NCBI GenBank assembly: GCA_024682455.1
Contig: JAIKZF010000109.1
Coordinates: 1 to 42,359, forward strand
Direction: 5' to 3'
Source: Ruminiclostridium sp.
GTDB taxonomy: Bacteria > Bacillota > Clostridia > Oscillospirales > Ruminococcaceae
DNA: 42,359 nt
Shown: piece by piece, positions 7,464 to 16,149 of the stretch
How the letters are laid out: each line of letters opens with the position of its first letter
Position numbering within the stretch: the first letter of the stretch is position 1
The notes under the pieces: model-generated
Told to the model about the DNA's origin: nothing
Seen by the model: the letters and a program-made list of their open reading frames with translations, nothing else
Databases searched by the model: none
Position numbers and translations under genes: made by a program

Positions 7464-7840
7464 ACCTCAGCTTTCCACAGGCCGTGAAGATTGCAGTATT
7501 CGTATACGGCAACGGGCTTGTCGTCGGCAGTCAGCGCAAACTCCGCGTACGGCTTGTCTGCGGGAGTGAGGACCTTTCTCTGCATTCCCTGCGCGGTCTC
7601 AAGGCATATCCACTGAATGAGGTGCGCGTCGGTCATGGGGTGCTCGACAGAGCCGACAGCGGCCTTTACGATATTGCCCTCGACGGTGACAACGGGAACG
7701 TGCTTCTCCTTCGCCGCGTCAACGGTGTTGGCAGTAAGCTCTTCCATAGGCTCGCCGCAGCACTTGAACGGGCAGGCTTTCTTCTCGACCGCGGCGCAGA
7801 TCTGTCCGCAGGCCTTGCATTTGTAGAATTTCGGTGTCAT
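7460..7840 (-). CDS. dfx: Superoxide reductase (desulfoferrodoxin type, two iron centres)
   Basis: 126 aa. It reduces superoxide to hydrogen peroxide without making oxygen, the usual anaerobe route. The N-terminal desulforedoxin-like domain has Cys8, Cys11, Cys27 and Cys28 for a centre I iron, plus an extra Cys23. The catalytic centre II is complete: His47 (in EKHVPVV), His67 (VEHPM), His73 (DAHLIQWI), Cys116 and His119 (CNLHGLW); Glu45-Lys46 also fit the family. AGGAGG precedes the ATG. It lies 27 nt downstream of the flavodiiron gene and overlaps the next gene by 4 bp, so all three form one oxygen-defence operon. Confidence 0.93.
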   Translation of the reverse strand: MTPKFYKCKACGQICAAVEKKACPFKCCGEPMEELTANTVDAAKEKHVPVVTVEGNIVKAAVGSVEHPMTDAHLIQWICLETAQGMQRKVLTPADKPYAEFALTADDKPVAVYEYCNLHGLWKAEV

Positions 7841-7867
7841 TTTATTTCCTCCTTAAATTAATTTTAT

Positions 7868-9703
7868 TCAGCTCAAAGGCTCAAAGTCGCTTGCTCCGTG
7901 GCCGCAGAGCGGGCATTCGAAGTCCGGCGGGAGCTCCTCGCCCTCGTAAATGTAGCCGCATACCGTGCAGATGAAGCCCTTTTTCTTTGTCGGAGCAGGC
8001 TTGGGCTTGATGTGTTTCTGGTAGATATCGTAGGTCACGGAATCGCCCTCGCCGATTATACGCGCCTCTGTGACCTCGGCGGTGAACAGGGTGTGAGTGC
8101 CGTAGTCCTTGCTGTCGATCACCTTGCCGGAGATGTAGGCGTTGACCTTATCCGCGATGTAGACTATGCCGTTCTCGCTGCGGGCAAACTCTATCGGGGT
8201 ATCGGCGAACTTGTCCTTTTCCCTGCCGCTCACAAAGCCGAACTCCTGATACATCGAGAACGGAGCCTTGTCCGTGAGCACGGAGATATTGAACTTTCCG
8301 GTGTTCACTATCATATCGTGGGTGAGGTTCTTCTTCTGTACTGCGACGGTAATGCGGCGAGGCTCGTCGGTAAGGAGCTGAGCCGTATTGATTATGCAGC
8401 CGTTGTCCCTGCCGTCCTCATTTGCTGTGAGGACATAGAGACCGTAGGAGATCTTGAAGAGCGCCTTAACGTCTATCGCGCTGTCGTTCTGAGCGGGCAC
8501 GGCCTTGACGAAATCCGCGGCTATCCTGTCGATCATGGCGTTGAGCGCAGCCTCGTTTTCGGGCTTCATGCGGGACTTTATCGTTAACTGCTCGTCGAGT
8601 ATCTTAACGTCCCTGCACTTGCCGAGCAGTTCTCTTATCAGCTTGCCCGCTGCGGGAGCCCATGAGCCGTTCTCGATTATGCCGACGGTCTTATTGCTGA
8701 AATTGTGAGCTGCAAGATCATGCAGCAGCTCCTCCATTTTGATGAAGATGCCGTTATTGTATGTCGTGGTTGCGAAAATGATATGACTGAACCGGAACGC
8801 CTCCGCTACGATATACGATGTATGGGTCATGGAGGCGTCGTACATCGCGACATTTATGCCCTTCTCGCGAAGCTTCGCGGCCGCAAGCTCCGCGGCTGTC
8901 TGTGTACCGCCGTAAACGGATGTGTACGCGATCAGCACTCCCTTTTCCTCGGGCTCGTACTTGCTCCACAAATCATACTTCGCTATGATGCTGTCGAGCT
9001 CTCTGCGCCACACAAAGCCGTGCAGCGGGCATATCACAGCGATATCGAGCCCCGCCGCCTTTTTCAGGACAGCCTGTACCTGCGCTCCGTACTTGCCGAC
9101 GATGTTGCAGTAATAACGGCGGGCTTCGTCCATATAGTCTCCCGCGAAATCCACCTCATCGGCGAATATCGCTCCGCCGAGGGCTCCGAAGGTACCGAAC
9201 GCGTCAGCCGAGAAGAGGATCTTATCCGCAGCGTCGTAGGTCATTATAACCTCGGGCCAGTGCACCATGGGCGCAGCGACGAAGCTGAGCTTATGTCTGC
9301 CTGTCTCAAGGGTATCGCCCTCCTTGACGGTAACGACTCTCTCCGCGGGCAGAGCGTCGAAGAACTGCCCTATCATTGTGAGAGCCTTTGCACTGGTCAC
9401 GACCTTAACGTCGGGATAAAGCGCGAGAAGCTGACCGAGCGTTGCGGAATGGTCGGGCTCCATATGCTGTACTATCACGTAGTCGAGCTTCCTGTCTGCG
9501 AGCTCATATTTCAGGTTCTCGAAGAACAGCTCGCTTATGGCGTTGTCGACAGTATCGAACAGCACGGTCTTGTCATCCTTAAGCAGGTATGAATTGTAGG
9601 AAACGCCGTCCGGCACGGGATATACCGCCTCGAACAGCGAAAGCTTGCGGTCATTTCCTCCTATCCATACGATGTCGTCTGTGATCTTACGGGTGCAGTA
9701 CAT
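7868..9703 (-). CDS. Four-domain flavodiiron protein (beta-lactamase-like / flavodoxin / flavin reductase / rubredoxin)
   Basis: 611 aa. Cytoplasmic reductase of O2 (to water) and/or NO. Domains in order: metallo-beta-lactamase-like diiron domain (1-250) with ligands His80, Glu82, Asp84, His85 (QHMEPDH), His148, Asp167 and His228; flavodoxin (about 256-395; AYTSVYGGTQT FMN loop); flavin-reductase-like domain (about 412-560); C-terminal rubredoxin (about 576-611; CTVCGYIYEG and CPLCG). The core protein is usually about 400 aa; this one carries two added electron-input modules in the same chain, so it may take electrons from NAD(P)H with few partners. AGGAGG precedes the ATG, and a TATAAT lies at 9739-9734 on the - strand without a good -35. 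First gene of the operon with superoxide reductase. Confidence 0.92.
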   Translation of the reverse strand: MYCTRKITDDIVWIGGNDRKLSLFEAVYPVPDGVSYNSYLLKDDKTVLFDTVDNAISELFFENLKYELADRKLDYVIVQHMEPDHSATLGQLLALYPDVKVVTSAKALTMIGQFFDALPAERVVTVKEGDTLETGRHKLSFVAAPMVHWPEVIMTYDAADKILFSADAFGTFGALGGAIFADEVDFAGDYMDEARRYYCNIVGKYGAQVQAVLKKAAGLDIAVICPLHGFVWRRELDSIIAKYDLWSKYEPEEKGVLIAYTSVYGGTQTAAELAAAKLREKGINVAMYDASMTHTSYIVAEAFRFSHIIFATTTYNNGIFIKMEELLHDLAAHNFSNKTVGIIENGSWAPAAGKLIRELLGKCRDVKILDEQLTIKSRMKPENEAALNAMIDRIAADFVKAVPAQNDSAIDVKALFKISYGLYVLTANEDGRDNGCIINTAQLLTDEPRRITVAVQKKNLTHDMIVNTGKFNISVLTDKAPFSMYQEFGFVSGREKDKFADTPIEFARSENGIVYIADKVNAYISGKVIDSKDYGTHTLFTAEVTEARIIGEGDSVTYDIYQKHIKPKPAPTKKKGFICTVCGYIYEGEELPPDFECPLCGHGASDFEPLS

Positions 9704-9795
9704 AGTGATCTTCCTCCTTTTTGCTGTCTGAAAATTATACTGAAATCTTTCGCGGCAAGCGCGAAGCTATTGAAAGTTTTTTGGGAGGGGTTTGA

Positions 9796-9823
9796 GGAAC
9801 CATTTTTTTCAAAAAAGGGTTCC
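9796..9823. repeat. Palindromic repeat downstream of upp (possible terminator)
   Basis: GGAACC (9796-9801) and GGTTCC (9818-9823) flank a T-run/A-run core, so the whole unit folds into a long hairpin. It lies just beyond the upp stop and upstream of the flavodiiron gene. There is no T-run after the stem on the - strand, so it is not a classical terminator. Its form (GGGGAACCC with A/T core, followed by CCCCTCC and an A-run) resembles intergenic repeats common in Clostridia; that comparison is from memory. Confidence 0.55.
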
Positions 9824-9839
9824 CCAATCTCAAGCGGCC

Positions 9840-10481
9840 TTACTTAGTACCGAAGATGCGGTCGCCGCCGTCGCCGATGCCGGGTACGATGTAGAGATCC
9901 TCGTTGAGGTGGTCGTCGAGAGCTCCGCAGAAGATGTCAACGTCGGGGTGCTTTGACTGAACGTACTCAATGCCCTCGGGACAGGTCACTACGGACAGCA
10001 CCTTGACGGTCTTCGCGCCGGCTTTTTTTACCACGTCTATCGCCTTTGCGGCGGTCCTGCCGGTGCCTATCATCAGATCGAGGATTATGACCTCGCGCTC
10101 CTCGATGTCGAAGGGGAGCTTATTGTAATACACCTGCAGACCGTCGGGCTCGGTGTCCGAGCGGCAGATGCCGATATGTCCGACCTTGGCGGCAGGCACG
10201 AGAGCCGTAGCTCCGTCCACCATGCCGAGCCCCGCTCGCAGAACGGGAACGAACGCGACCTTTCTGCCCGAGATGACGTTCGAGTTCGCTATCGCTATCG
10301 GGGTCTGCACCTTGATCTGCTTAAGGGGCAGGTCGCGCGTGGCCTCGTAGGTCATGAACATCGTGACCTCCTCGACAAGCTCGCGGAACTCCTTCGAGCC
10401 TGTGTTCTTGTCGCGCAGCAGCGTGAGCTTGTGCTGTAAAAGCGGGTGGTCGAGTATGTGCAGTTTGTCGTTATTGTACAT
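9840..10481 (-). CDS. upp: Uracil phosphoribosyltransferase
   Basis: 213 aa. Converts uracil and PRPP to UMP in pyrimidine salvage. The start at 10481 (MYNNDKLHILDHPL) follows GGAGGG and gives the usual length; the longer frame would run deep into rpiB. Family marks are FVPVLRAGLGM, the PRPP loop LDLMIGTGRT (residues 134-143) and the C-terminal PGIGDGGDRIFGTK. The PRPP loop deviates from the common DPMLATGGT form but keeps the Asp and the TG. It overlaps the 3' end of rpiB by 11 bp; rpiB-upp neighbourhood is common in Firmicutes. Confidence 0.95.
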   Translation of the reverse strand: MYNNDKLHILDHPLLQHKLTLLRDKNTGSKEFRELVEEVTMFMTYEATRDLPLKQIKVQTPIAIANSNVISGRKVAFVPVLRAGLGMVDGATALVPAAKVGHIGICRSDTEPDGLQVYYNKLPFDIEEREVIILDLMIGTGRTAAKAIDVVKKAGAKTVKVLSVVTCPEGIEYVQSKHPDVDIFCGALDDHLNEDLYIVPGIGDGGDRIFGTK

Positions 10482-10917
10482 TGTTCTTTCCCTCCAATGC
10501 TGTAATCTTGTCAACTCGCAGGGCGTGTCTGCCGCCCTCGAAGTCCGTGTGCAGGAACACGTCAAGGGACTCGGTCACGGAGCCCGTACCCATTGTGCGT
10601 CCCCCGAAGCATATAACGTTCGCGTCATTGTGCAGGCGCGTATATTTCGCGGCGTACCAGTCATAGCAGAGCGCCGCGCGTATGCCGTTTATCTTGTTCG
10701 CCGCCATTGAGATGCCTATGCCCGTGCCGCAGACCAGTATACCCTTGTTGTCGGGACTTTCGAGCACTCTGCGGCATACAGCCTCGGCAATGTCGGGGTA
10801 ATCCACGGTCTCGCCGTTGCAGCCGAGGTCGGCGTACTCATAGCCGTTCTCCTTCAGATACTCTATCAGCGCGAGCTTCATATCGTAGCCCGCTCTGTCA
10901 CAGCCTAAATATATCAT
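10471..10917 (-). CDS. rpiB: Ribose-5-phosphate isomerase B
   Basis: 148 aa. Interconverts ribose 5-phosphate and ribulose 5-phosphate (pentose phosphate pathway). The RpiB/LacAB family is clear from CGTGIGISMAANK with the catalytic Cys63, Asp42 (VDYPD), His96 (RLHNDAN) and FGGRTMG. The usual D-H-A-G near the N-terminus reads D7-R8-A-G, so the histidine is arginine, which is also variable in LacA. The start is coupled to tsaB by a 4-bp ATGA overlap, and the 3' end overlaps upp by 11 bp. Confidence 0.92.
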   Translation of the reverse strand: MIYLGCDRAGYDMKLALIEYLKENGYEYADLGCNGETVDYPDIAEAVCRRVLESPDNKGILVCGTGIGISMAANKINGIRAALCYDWYAAKYTRLHNDANVICFGGRTMGTGSVTESLDVFLHTDFEGGRHALRVDKITALEGKNNVQ

Positions 10918-11621
10918 TGCGCTTTCTCCTTTTCCCTTGCAAGTCTTTCACGTTCAGCCTGCGGCAGCCGCAGGTATTTCGGCATGAGCGCAGCCGCGCT
11001 TATGTCCGGGTATCCCTCCGCCGCGAGACACACTCCCGTGCCGCTCTGATACCGCAGAGCCGCCGGAGCGAGCTTTATCCGGTCTCCGCCGAATTTCCCG
11101 AAGCACAGCTCCGCGCCGTCGCCGCAGAGCATGATCTCCCTGTCCGGATACTTTTCGTCAAGCTCCGCCTTCAGTTCGGGTATCATCAGCGCCCTGTCAC
11201 CGCAGAGCCGCGTCACTGCGCCGTCCTTCACCTCGAACAGCGCGTTGTACACCTGACTGACGCGCGCGTCCATTACCGCGCAGACAAGTCCCTCATACAG
11301 CGTGAAGTTATACGCCATCGCGTGCAGAGTCGATACCTCACGGCAGGGCTTCCCGAGCCCGTACGCCATGCCCTTCACCGCCGAAACTCCTATCCTCAGC
11401 CCCGTGAACGAGCCGGGACCCGCAGTTACCGCGAACACGTCTATGTCGGAGAGCGCGGTCTTTGAATTGTCAAGAAGCGACTGCACCAGAGGCATAAGCG
11501 TCTGCGAATGAGTGATCTTATTGTTCAGAAAGCCCTCCGCTATGATGCGCGGACTCTCGCCGAGCTCGCATACCGCGGCGCTCACGCTCACGGCGGAGCT
11601 GTCTATACCGAGTATCTTCAC
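10914..11621 (-). CDS. tsaB: tRNA threonylcarbamoyladenosine biosynthesis protein TsaB
   Basis: 235 aa. Inactive ASKHA-fold partner that activates TsaD in making t6A37 on ANN-decoding tRNAs. Recognised by ILGIDSSA at the start, NNKITHSQTLMPLVQSLL, and the family signature VTAGPGSFTGLRIG. It begins with GTG at 11621-11619, overlapping the tsaE stop as GTGA (11618-11621), so the two are translationally coupled. The TsaE and TsaB genes are adjacent; TsaD is not in this window. Confidence 0.95.
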   Translation of the reverse strand: MKILGIDSSAVSVSAAVCELGESPRIIAEGFLNNKITHSQTLMPLVQSLLDNSKTALSDIDVFAVTAGPGSFTGLRIGVSAVKGMAYGLGKPCREVSTLHAMAYNFTLYEGLVCAVMDARVSQVYNALFEVKDGAVTRLCGDRALMIPELKAELDEKYPDREIMLCGDGAELCFGKFGGDRIKLAPAALRYQSGTGVCLAAEGYPDISAAALMPKYLRLPQAERERLAREKEKAQ

Positions 11622-12055
11622 CCGGGCTCACCTGCCTTCCGGACGGTTATCCTGCGGGAATTCTCTCCCGTCTTTTCTATGTCCGCCAGCCAGACGCTTT
11701 CCAGCTCGTCCGCCAGCGCGGGGATATTCTCGCTCCACTCGACGGCTATGATGCCACCGCGGTCGAGATAATCGAAGAAACCCGTGGCGTACAGATCGTC
11801 GAAGCTGTCTATGCGGAACAGATCAAAATGGAACAGCGGCAGCCTCCCCCCGTGATACTCGTTGACTATCGCGAAGGTGGGGCTCACAACGGTGTCGGTG
11901 ATACCGAGATAACGCGCTATGCCCTTTGTGAAGTGGGTCTTGCCGGCGCCCATTTCCCCTGTGTACAATACCGTGTCGCCCGCCTTAAGCTCCGCCGCGA
12001 AGCGCTCCGCGGCAGCCGTTGTTTCCCCGGGCGAGGCGGTCTCGAATATCATCAT
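11618..12055 (-). CDS. tsaE: tRNA threonylcarbamoyladenosine biosynthesis ATPase TsaE
   Basis: 145 aa. P-loop ATPase that resets the TsaB-TsaD complex in t6A synthesis. The Walker A motif reads GEMGAGKTHF, with VVSPTFAIVNEYHG and FHFDLFRI downstream, as in the family. The usual length is about 150 aa. It starts one base after the fhs stop codon and overlaps tsaB by 4 bp, so expression is coupled along fhs-tsaE-tsaB-rpiB-upp. Tandem ATG codons at 12055 and 12052 make the exact start ambiguous by one residue. Confidence 0.95.
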   Translation of the reverse strand: MMIFETASPGETTAAAERFAAELKAGDTVLYTGEMGAGKTHFTKGIARYLGITDTVVSPTFAIVNEYHGGRLPLFHFDLFRIDSFDDLYATGFFDYLDRGGIIAVEWSENIPALADELESVWLADIEKTGENSRRITVRKAGEPG

Positions 12056-12056
12056 A

Positions 12057-13727
12057 TCAGAACAGACCCGAGATATTGCCGTCGTTGTCGATGTCTATCG
12101 AGTACGCGGCGGGCTTCTTCGGGAGACCGGGCATAGTCATGATGTCGCCTGTGTAGACAACTATGAAGCCAGCTCCGGAGGAAAGCCTGATATCGCGCAC
12201 GGTGATATTGTAATTCGTGGGCAGTCCGAGCTTCGCCGGGTCGTCGGAGAGCGAATACTGCGTCTTTGCCACGCATATCGGGATATCAGCCTTGCCGATC
12301 TCCTCGATCTTCGCGAGAGCCTTCTCAGCCTGCGCAGTATATATAACGCCGTCCGCGCGGTAGATCTCGCGGGCGATCTTCTCTACCTTCTCCTTTACGG
12401 GGAGCTTCTCGTCATACAGCGGCTTAAAGTCCGCGCCGCCCTTCTCTATGACCTCGCAGACCTTCTTGGCGAGGTCTATGCCGCCCTCGCCGCCCTTGGC
12501 AAATACCTCGGACATCGAGTATTCCACTCCGCACTCTGCGCAGATCTCCTCGATCACCTTTATCTCAGCGTCGGTATCCGTGCCGAAGCGGTTGAACGCG
12601 ACAACTACGGGTATGCCGTACTTGCGCATATTCTCTATATGTGTTTTCAGGTTCACGGAGCCCTTTTTCAGCGCCTCGACATTCTCTGTGCCGAGATCAG
12701 CCTTCGCGACGCCTCCGTTGTATTTCAGCGCCCTTATCGTCGCAACGAGCACAACGCAGTCGGGCTTAAGTCCGGCAAAACGGCACTTGATGTCGAAGAA
12801 TTTCTCCGCGCCGAGGTCGGAGCCGAAGCCTGCCTCGGTGATGCAGTAGTCGCCGAGCTTAAGGGCCAGCTTCGTAGCACGCACGCTGTTGCAGCCGTGA
12901 GCTATGTTCGCGAACGGACCGCCGTGGATTATCGCGGGATTGTTTTCGAGCGTCTGAACAAGATTCGGGTTGATCGCGTCCTTGAGCAGCGAAGCCATTG
13001 CTCCCACAGCGTTCAGGTCGCGCGCGTAGACGGGCTTTCCGTCGTAGGTGTACGCCACGAGGATATTGCCGAGGCGTACCTTAAGGTCTTTCAGGTCGTC
13101 CGCGAGGCAGAGTATTGCCATTATCTCGGTAGCTACCGTAATGCGGAACTTCTCCTGTCTCGGAACGCCGTCAACGCGGCTGCCCATGCCTATGACGCAG
13201 TTGCGCAGAGCGCGGTCGTTCATATCGAGGCAGCGGTCTATCTGTATCATTCTCTGGTCTATGCCGAGCTCGTTGCCCTGCTGGAGGTGGTTGTCTATTA
13301 TAGCGCAGAGCAGATTGTTCGCCGCTGTGATCGCGTGCATATCGCCCGTGAAATGCAGGTTGATGTCCTCCATGGGGACTACCTGCGCGTAGCCGCCTCC
13401 CGCTGCGCCTCCCTTGACGCCGAATACGGGTCCCAGTGAGGGCTCACGCAGCGCAAGAACGGAGTTCTTTCCTATCTTATGCATACCCTCGGACAGACCT
13501 ATGCTTGTGGTGGTCTTGCCCTCGCCCGCAGGGGTGGGGTTGATCGCGGTGACGAGTATCAGCTTTCCGTCGGGCTTATCCTTCATGCGGTTGATGCACG
13601 ACTGCGATATCTTCGCCTTGTAGTGGCCGTAGGGTTCGAGCTCGTCATCCGTGATTCCGAGCTTTTCCGCTATTTCGGTGATCTTCTTCATTTTCGCCTG
13701 CTGAGCGATCTCGATGTCTGTGAGCAT
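12057..13727 (-). CDS. fhs: Formate-tetrahydrofolate ligase
   Basis: 556 aa, the usual length. Makes 10-formyl-tetrahydrofolate from formate, THF and ATP, feeding purine synthesis and one-carbon metabolism (and the Wood-Ljungdahl methyl branch where present). The nucleotide loop [10 protein letters not shown] is at residues 65-74; other conserved blocks are [18 protein letters not shown] and [20 protein letters not shown] (13742-13737) and a consensus promoter at 13817-13789 support the start. It is the first gene of a five-gene run that ends with upp; no other Wood-Ljungdahl genes are seen, so the role is probably one-carbon supply. Confidence 0.97.
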   Translation of the reverse strand: MLTDIEIAQQAKMKKITEIAEKLGITDDELEPYGHYKAKISQSCINRMKDKPDGKLILVTAINPTPAGEGKTTTSIGLSEGMHKIGKNSVLALREPSLGPVFGVKGGAAGGGYAQVVPMEDINLHFTGDMHAITAANNLLCAIIDNHLQQGNELGIDQRMIQIDRCLDMNDRALRNCVIGMGSRVDGVPRQEKFRITVATEIMAILCLADDLKDLKVRLGNILVAYTYDGKPVYARDLNAVGAMASLLKDAINPNLVQTLENNPAIIHGGPFANIAHGCNSVRATKLALKLGDYCITEAGFGSDLGAEKFFDIKCRFAGLKPDCVVLVATIRALKYNGGVAKADLGTENVEALKKGSVNLKTHIENMRKYGIPVVVAFNRFGTDTDAEIKVIEEICAECGVEYSMSEVFAKGGEGGIDLAKKVCEVIEKGGADFKPLYDEKLPVKEKVEKIAREIYRADGVIYTAQAEKALAKIEEIGKADIPICVAKTQYSLSDDPAKLGLPTNYNITVRDIRLSSGAGFIVVYTGDIMTMPGLPKKPAAYSIDIDNDGNISGLF

Positions 13728-13788
13728 TTTGCCGTTCTCCTTTTCTTCTACCTATGAACGAATGTTCGGGCTGAAATGGTTATAAATT

Positions 13789-13817
13789 ATTATAACATAT
13801 ATCCGATGCTTTTTCAA
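13789..13817 (-). promoter_or_regulatory. Promoter of the fhs-tsaE-tsaB-rpiB-upp operon
   Basis: On the - strand TTGAAA (13817-13812) and TATAAT (13794-13789) are 17 bp apart. The predicted start is near 13782, leaving a leader of about 55 nt. It begins immediately downstream of the terminator of the topoisomerase genes. Confidence 0.7.
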
Positions 13818-13826
13818 TATGAACAG

Positions 13827-13863
13827 AAAAAAATCTTTCCCCCGCCTCCGGCGAAGGAAAGAT
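13827..13863 (-). terminator. Rho-independent terminator of the ParE/ParC-like operon
   Basis: On the - strand ATCTTTCC (13863-13856) pairs with GGAAAGAT (13840-13833) around a GC-rich loop, followed by a run of T (13832-13827). It starts 10 nt after the parC-like stop codon. Confidence 0.88.
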
Positions 13864-13873
13864 GTGTTCCGGT

Positions 13874-16093
13874 CTATTCAAAAGTGATCTGGTTTATGTC
13901 TATGTTTGACATGGCGCCTGCCGCGGGAATGGTCTTGCTGCGGTATCTGTCGGCGTCGTCGAGCATTCCCTCCTCATAGGGCATTGCGGCCTCAAGCTCT
14001 GTTCTTGTCAGGCGCATTACCTGAACGCCCTGCGTATCGCGGGCCGCCTTGGGCAGCACAAGAGCCGTGGGGAATATCAGTATCTTCCCTGCCGCCGACT
14101 GCAAAATAAACTCGCAGTCCTCGTCGATCATATACATCGCCACGAGCTCTGAGCCGTCAAAGTAAGCGTTCGCCAGCTTGCGGCGCTTCGTCTTGGTCTC
14201 AAAGGACGAGAGCGGTACCTTCGCGCACTTGCCGTTCTTAAAGAACAGCACGATATGCCCGGAATAGTCCTCCGTCGGTATCATCTTTACGATCTTCTCG
14301 TCCTGCTCCATTTCAAGCTTCGCGGGGACGTAGTCGCCCATTACGCTCGCCTTGGTATCGGCAAAGTCATTAACGCAGGATTTATAGACCTGATGCTTGT
14401 CGGTGAAGAACAGCAGATCCGTCTTACCCGTGAGCTCCTTCTCGAATACGATGCTGTCGCCCTCCTTGAGCTTTTGCTCGCCGCTCATGCGGAGCGACTG
14501 AGCCGTGATACGCTTGAAGTATCCCTCGGCTGTCAGGAAGCAGTTGACGGTGTAATCGGGAATGGCCTCCTCCTCCTCGTCCTCGTCTGCGAACGGCTCG
14601 GCAAAGAGCGTTCTGCGCGGCTGACCGTACTTGTCGGCTATCTCCGTCAGCTCATCTATGATGATCTTCTTTATCCTGCGCGGGCTTTCGAGAGTTTCCT
14701 CCATATCCGCTATATCGTTTTTCAGTTTCTCGATCTCGTCAGTGCGCTTAAGGATATATTCGCGATTGATGTGGCGCAGCTTTATCTCGGCGACGTACTC
14801 CGCCTGCACCTCGTCTATGCCGAAGCCTATCATCAGGTTTGGCACTACCTCGGCTTCCTCATCGGTCTCACGGATTATCTTTATCGCCTTGTCGATATCG
14901 AGAAGTATCTTTTTCAGACCGAGCAGAAGGTGGAGCTTCTCCTTTTTCTTCCCGAGCTCGAAGTATATCATGCGCTTCACGCACTCTATGCGGAAGGATA
15001 TCCACTCGTCGAGTATCTCCCGAACGCCCATAACGCGCGGATTGCCGGCTATCAGTATGTTGAAGTTGCAGGAGAACACGTCCTGAAGAGGCGTCAGACG
15101 GAACATCTTTCGCATGAACTCGTCGGGATCCTTGCCCTTTTTCAGGTCAAAGGTCAGCTTAAGTCCCGAAAGATCGGTCTCGTCGCGGATATCGGATATC
15201 TCGCTGATCTTTCCGAGCTTGACGAGCTCCAGCACCTTATCGATTATCGCCTCGACCGTGGTGGTGGGAGGTATCTCGGTGACCTCGACGCAGCGCGACT
15301 CCTTGTCGAACGTATACTTTCCCCGCACGGTGACGCTGCCGCGGCCGGTCCTGTATACCTTCTGCAGCTCCTCGTCGTTGGCGACTATATAGCCTCCGCC
15401 GGGGAAGTCCGGCCCCATGAGGGTCGAGGAAACGTCATGCTCGGGATCCTTCATCAGCGCTATCGTGGTCTCGCATATCTCACGCAGGTTGAAGGAGCAG
15501 ATATTGCTCGCCATGGAAACCGCGATACCGATATTGCTGTTGACCAGCACCGACGGGAACCTCACCGGGAACAGTACGGGCTCGGTCATGGTGTTGTCGT
15601 AGTTCGGGACAAGGTCTACCGTGTCCTTGTCGATGTCGCCGAACAGCTCGGCGCAGATAGGCTCCAGCTTCGCCTCGGTGTAACGGGAGGCTGCGAACGC
15701 CATATCGCGGGAGTACGCCTTTCCGAAATTGCCCTTGCTGTCGATGAACGGGTGCAGCAGGGCTCCGTTGCCGCGGGCAAGGCGCACCATGGTGGCGTAT
15801 ATAGCCTGATCGCCGTGGGGATTGAGCTTCATCGTCTGACCGACGATGTTCGCGGACTTCGTCCGCGCCCCCGTCAGCAGACCCATTTTATACATAGTAT
15901 AGAGCAGCTTTCTGTGAGAGGGCTTGAAGCCGTCTATCTCCGGCAGCGCTCGGGACACTATGACGCTCATCGCGTAGGGCATATAGTTCTCTTCGAGCGT
16001 GTCCACTATATTCTTCTGCTCTATCTTTCCGGCGCCCTCGATGTAGGCGTCGAGCTTTGTTTTCTTTATTTCGTTTTCTCTTTTCTTTCTCAT
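13874..16093 (-). CDS. Divergent type IIA topoisomerase subunit A (ParC-like)
   Basis: 739 aa. DNA-cleaving subunit of a topoisomerase IV-like enzyme. The winged-helix region has the catalytic Tyr138 in AASRYTEAKL, followed by tower and coiled-coil regions and a C-terminal beta-pinwheel (about 530-720). No GyrA box (QRRGGKG) is visible, so gyrase activity is unlikely. The quinolone-contact segment reads NPHGDQAIYAT: the positions of E. coli GyrA Ser83 and Asp87 are Gln96 and Ala100. An acidic insert (EDEEEEA) lies before the pinwheel. The start at 16093 has only a weak ribosome binding site. The gene is 56 nt downstream of the ParE-like gene. A standard gyrA is expected elsewhere in the genome; this is probably the second, divergent enzyme found in Clostridia. 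Confidence 0.85.
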   Translation of the reverse strand: MRKKRENEIKKTKLDAYIEGAGKIEQKNIVDTLEENYMPYAMSVIVSRALPEIDGFKPSHRKLLYTMYKMGLLTGARTKSANIVGQTMKLNPHGDQAIYATMVRLARGNGALLHPFIDSKGNFGKAYSRDMAFAASRYTEAKLEPICAELFGDIDKDTVDLVPNYDNTMTEPVLFPVRFPSVLVNSNIGIAVSMASNICSFNLREICETTIALMKDPEHDVSSTLMGPDFPGGGYIVANDEELQKVYRTGRGSVTVRGKYTFDKESRCVEVTEIPPTTTVEAIIDKVLELVKLGKISEISDIRDETDLSGLKLTFDLKKGKDPDEFMRKMFRLTPLQDVFSCNFNILIAGNPRVMGVREILDEWISFRIECVKRMIYFELGKKKEKLHLLLGLKKILLDIDKAIKIIRETDEEAEVVPNLMIGFGIDEVQAEYVAEIKLRHINREYILKRTDEIEKLKNDIADMEETLESPRRIKKIIIDELTEIADKYGQPRRTLFAEPFADEDEEEEAIPDYTVNCFLTAEGYFKRITAQSLRMSGEQKLKEGDSIVFEKELTGKTDLLFFTDKHQVYKSCVNDFADTKASVMGDYVPAKLEMEQDEKIVKMIPTEDYSGHIVLFFKNGKCAKVPLSSFETKTKRRKLANAYFDGSELVAMYMIDEDCEFILQSAAGKILIFPTALVLPKAARDTQGVQVMRLTRTELEAAMPYEEGMLDDADRYRSKTIPAAGAMSNIDINQITFE

Positions 16094-16149
16094 TTCATCT
16101 TATCCGATCTGTTTTTTTACTGAATGTATCGGCGTAGCCGCCGCTATAT

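Noticed and set aside
11919-13439. A 506-codon + strand open frame opposite fhs and tsaE
   Set aside because: Antisense shadow; fhs and tsaE motifs on the - strand are unambiguous.
14255-16123. A 622-codon + strand open frame opposite the ParC-like gene
   Set aside because: Antisense shadow of a gene with clear topoisomerase motifs.
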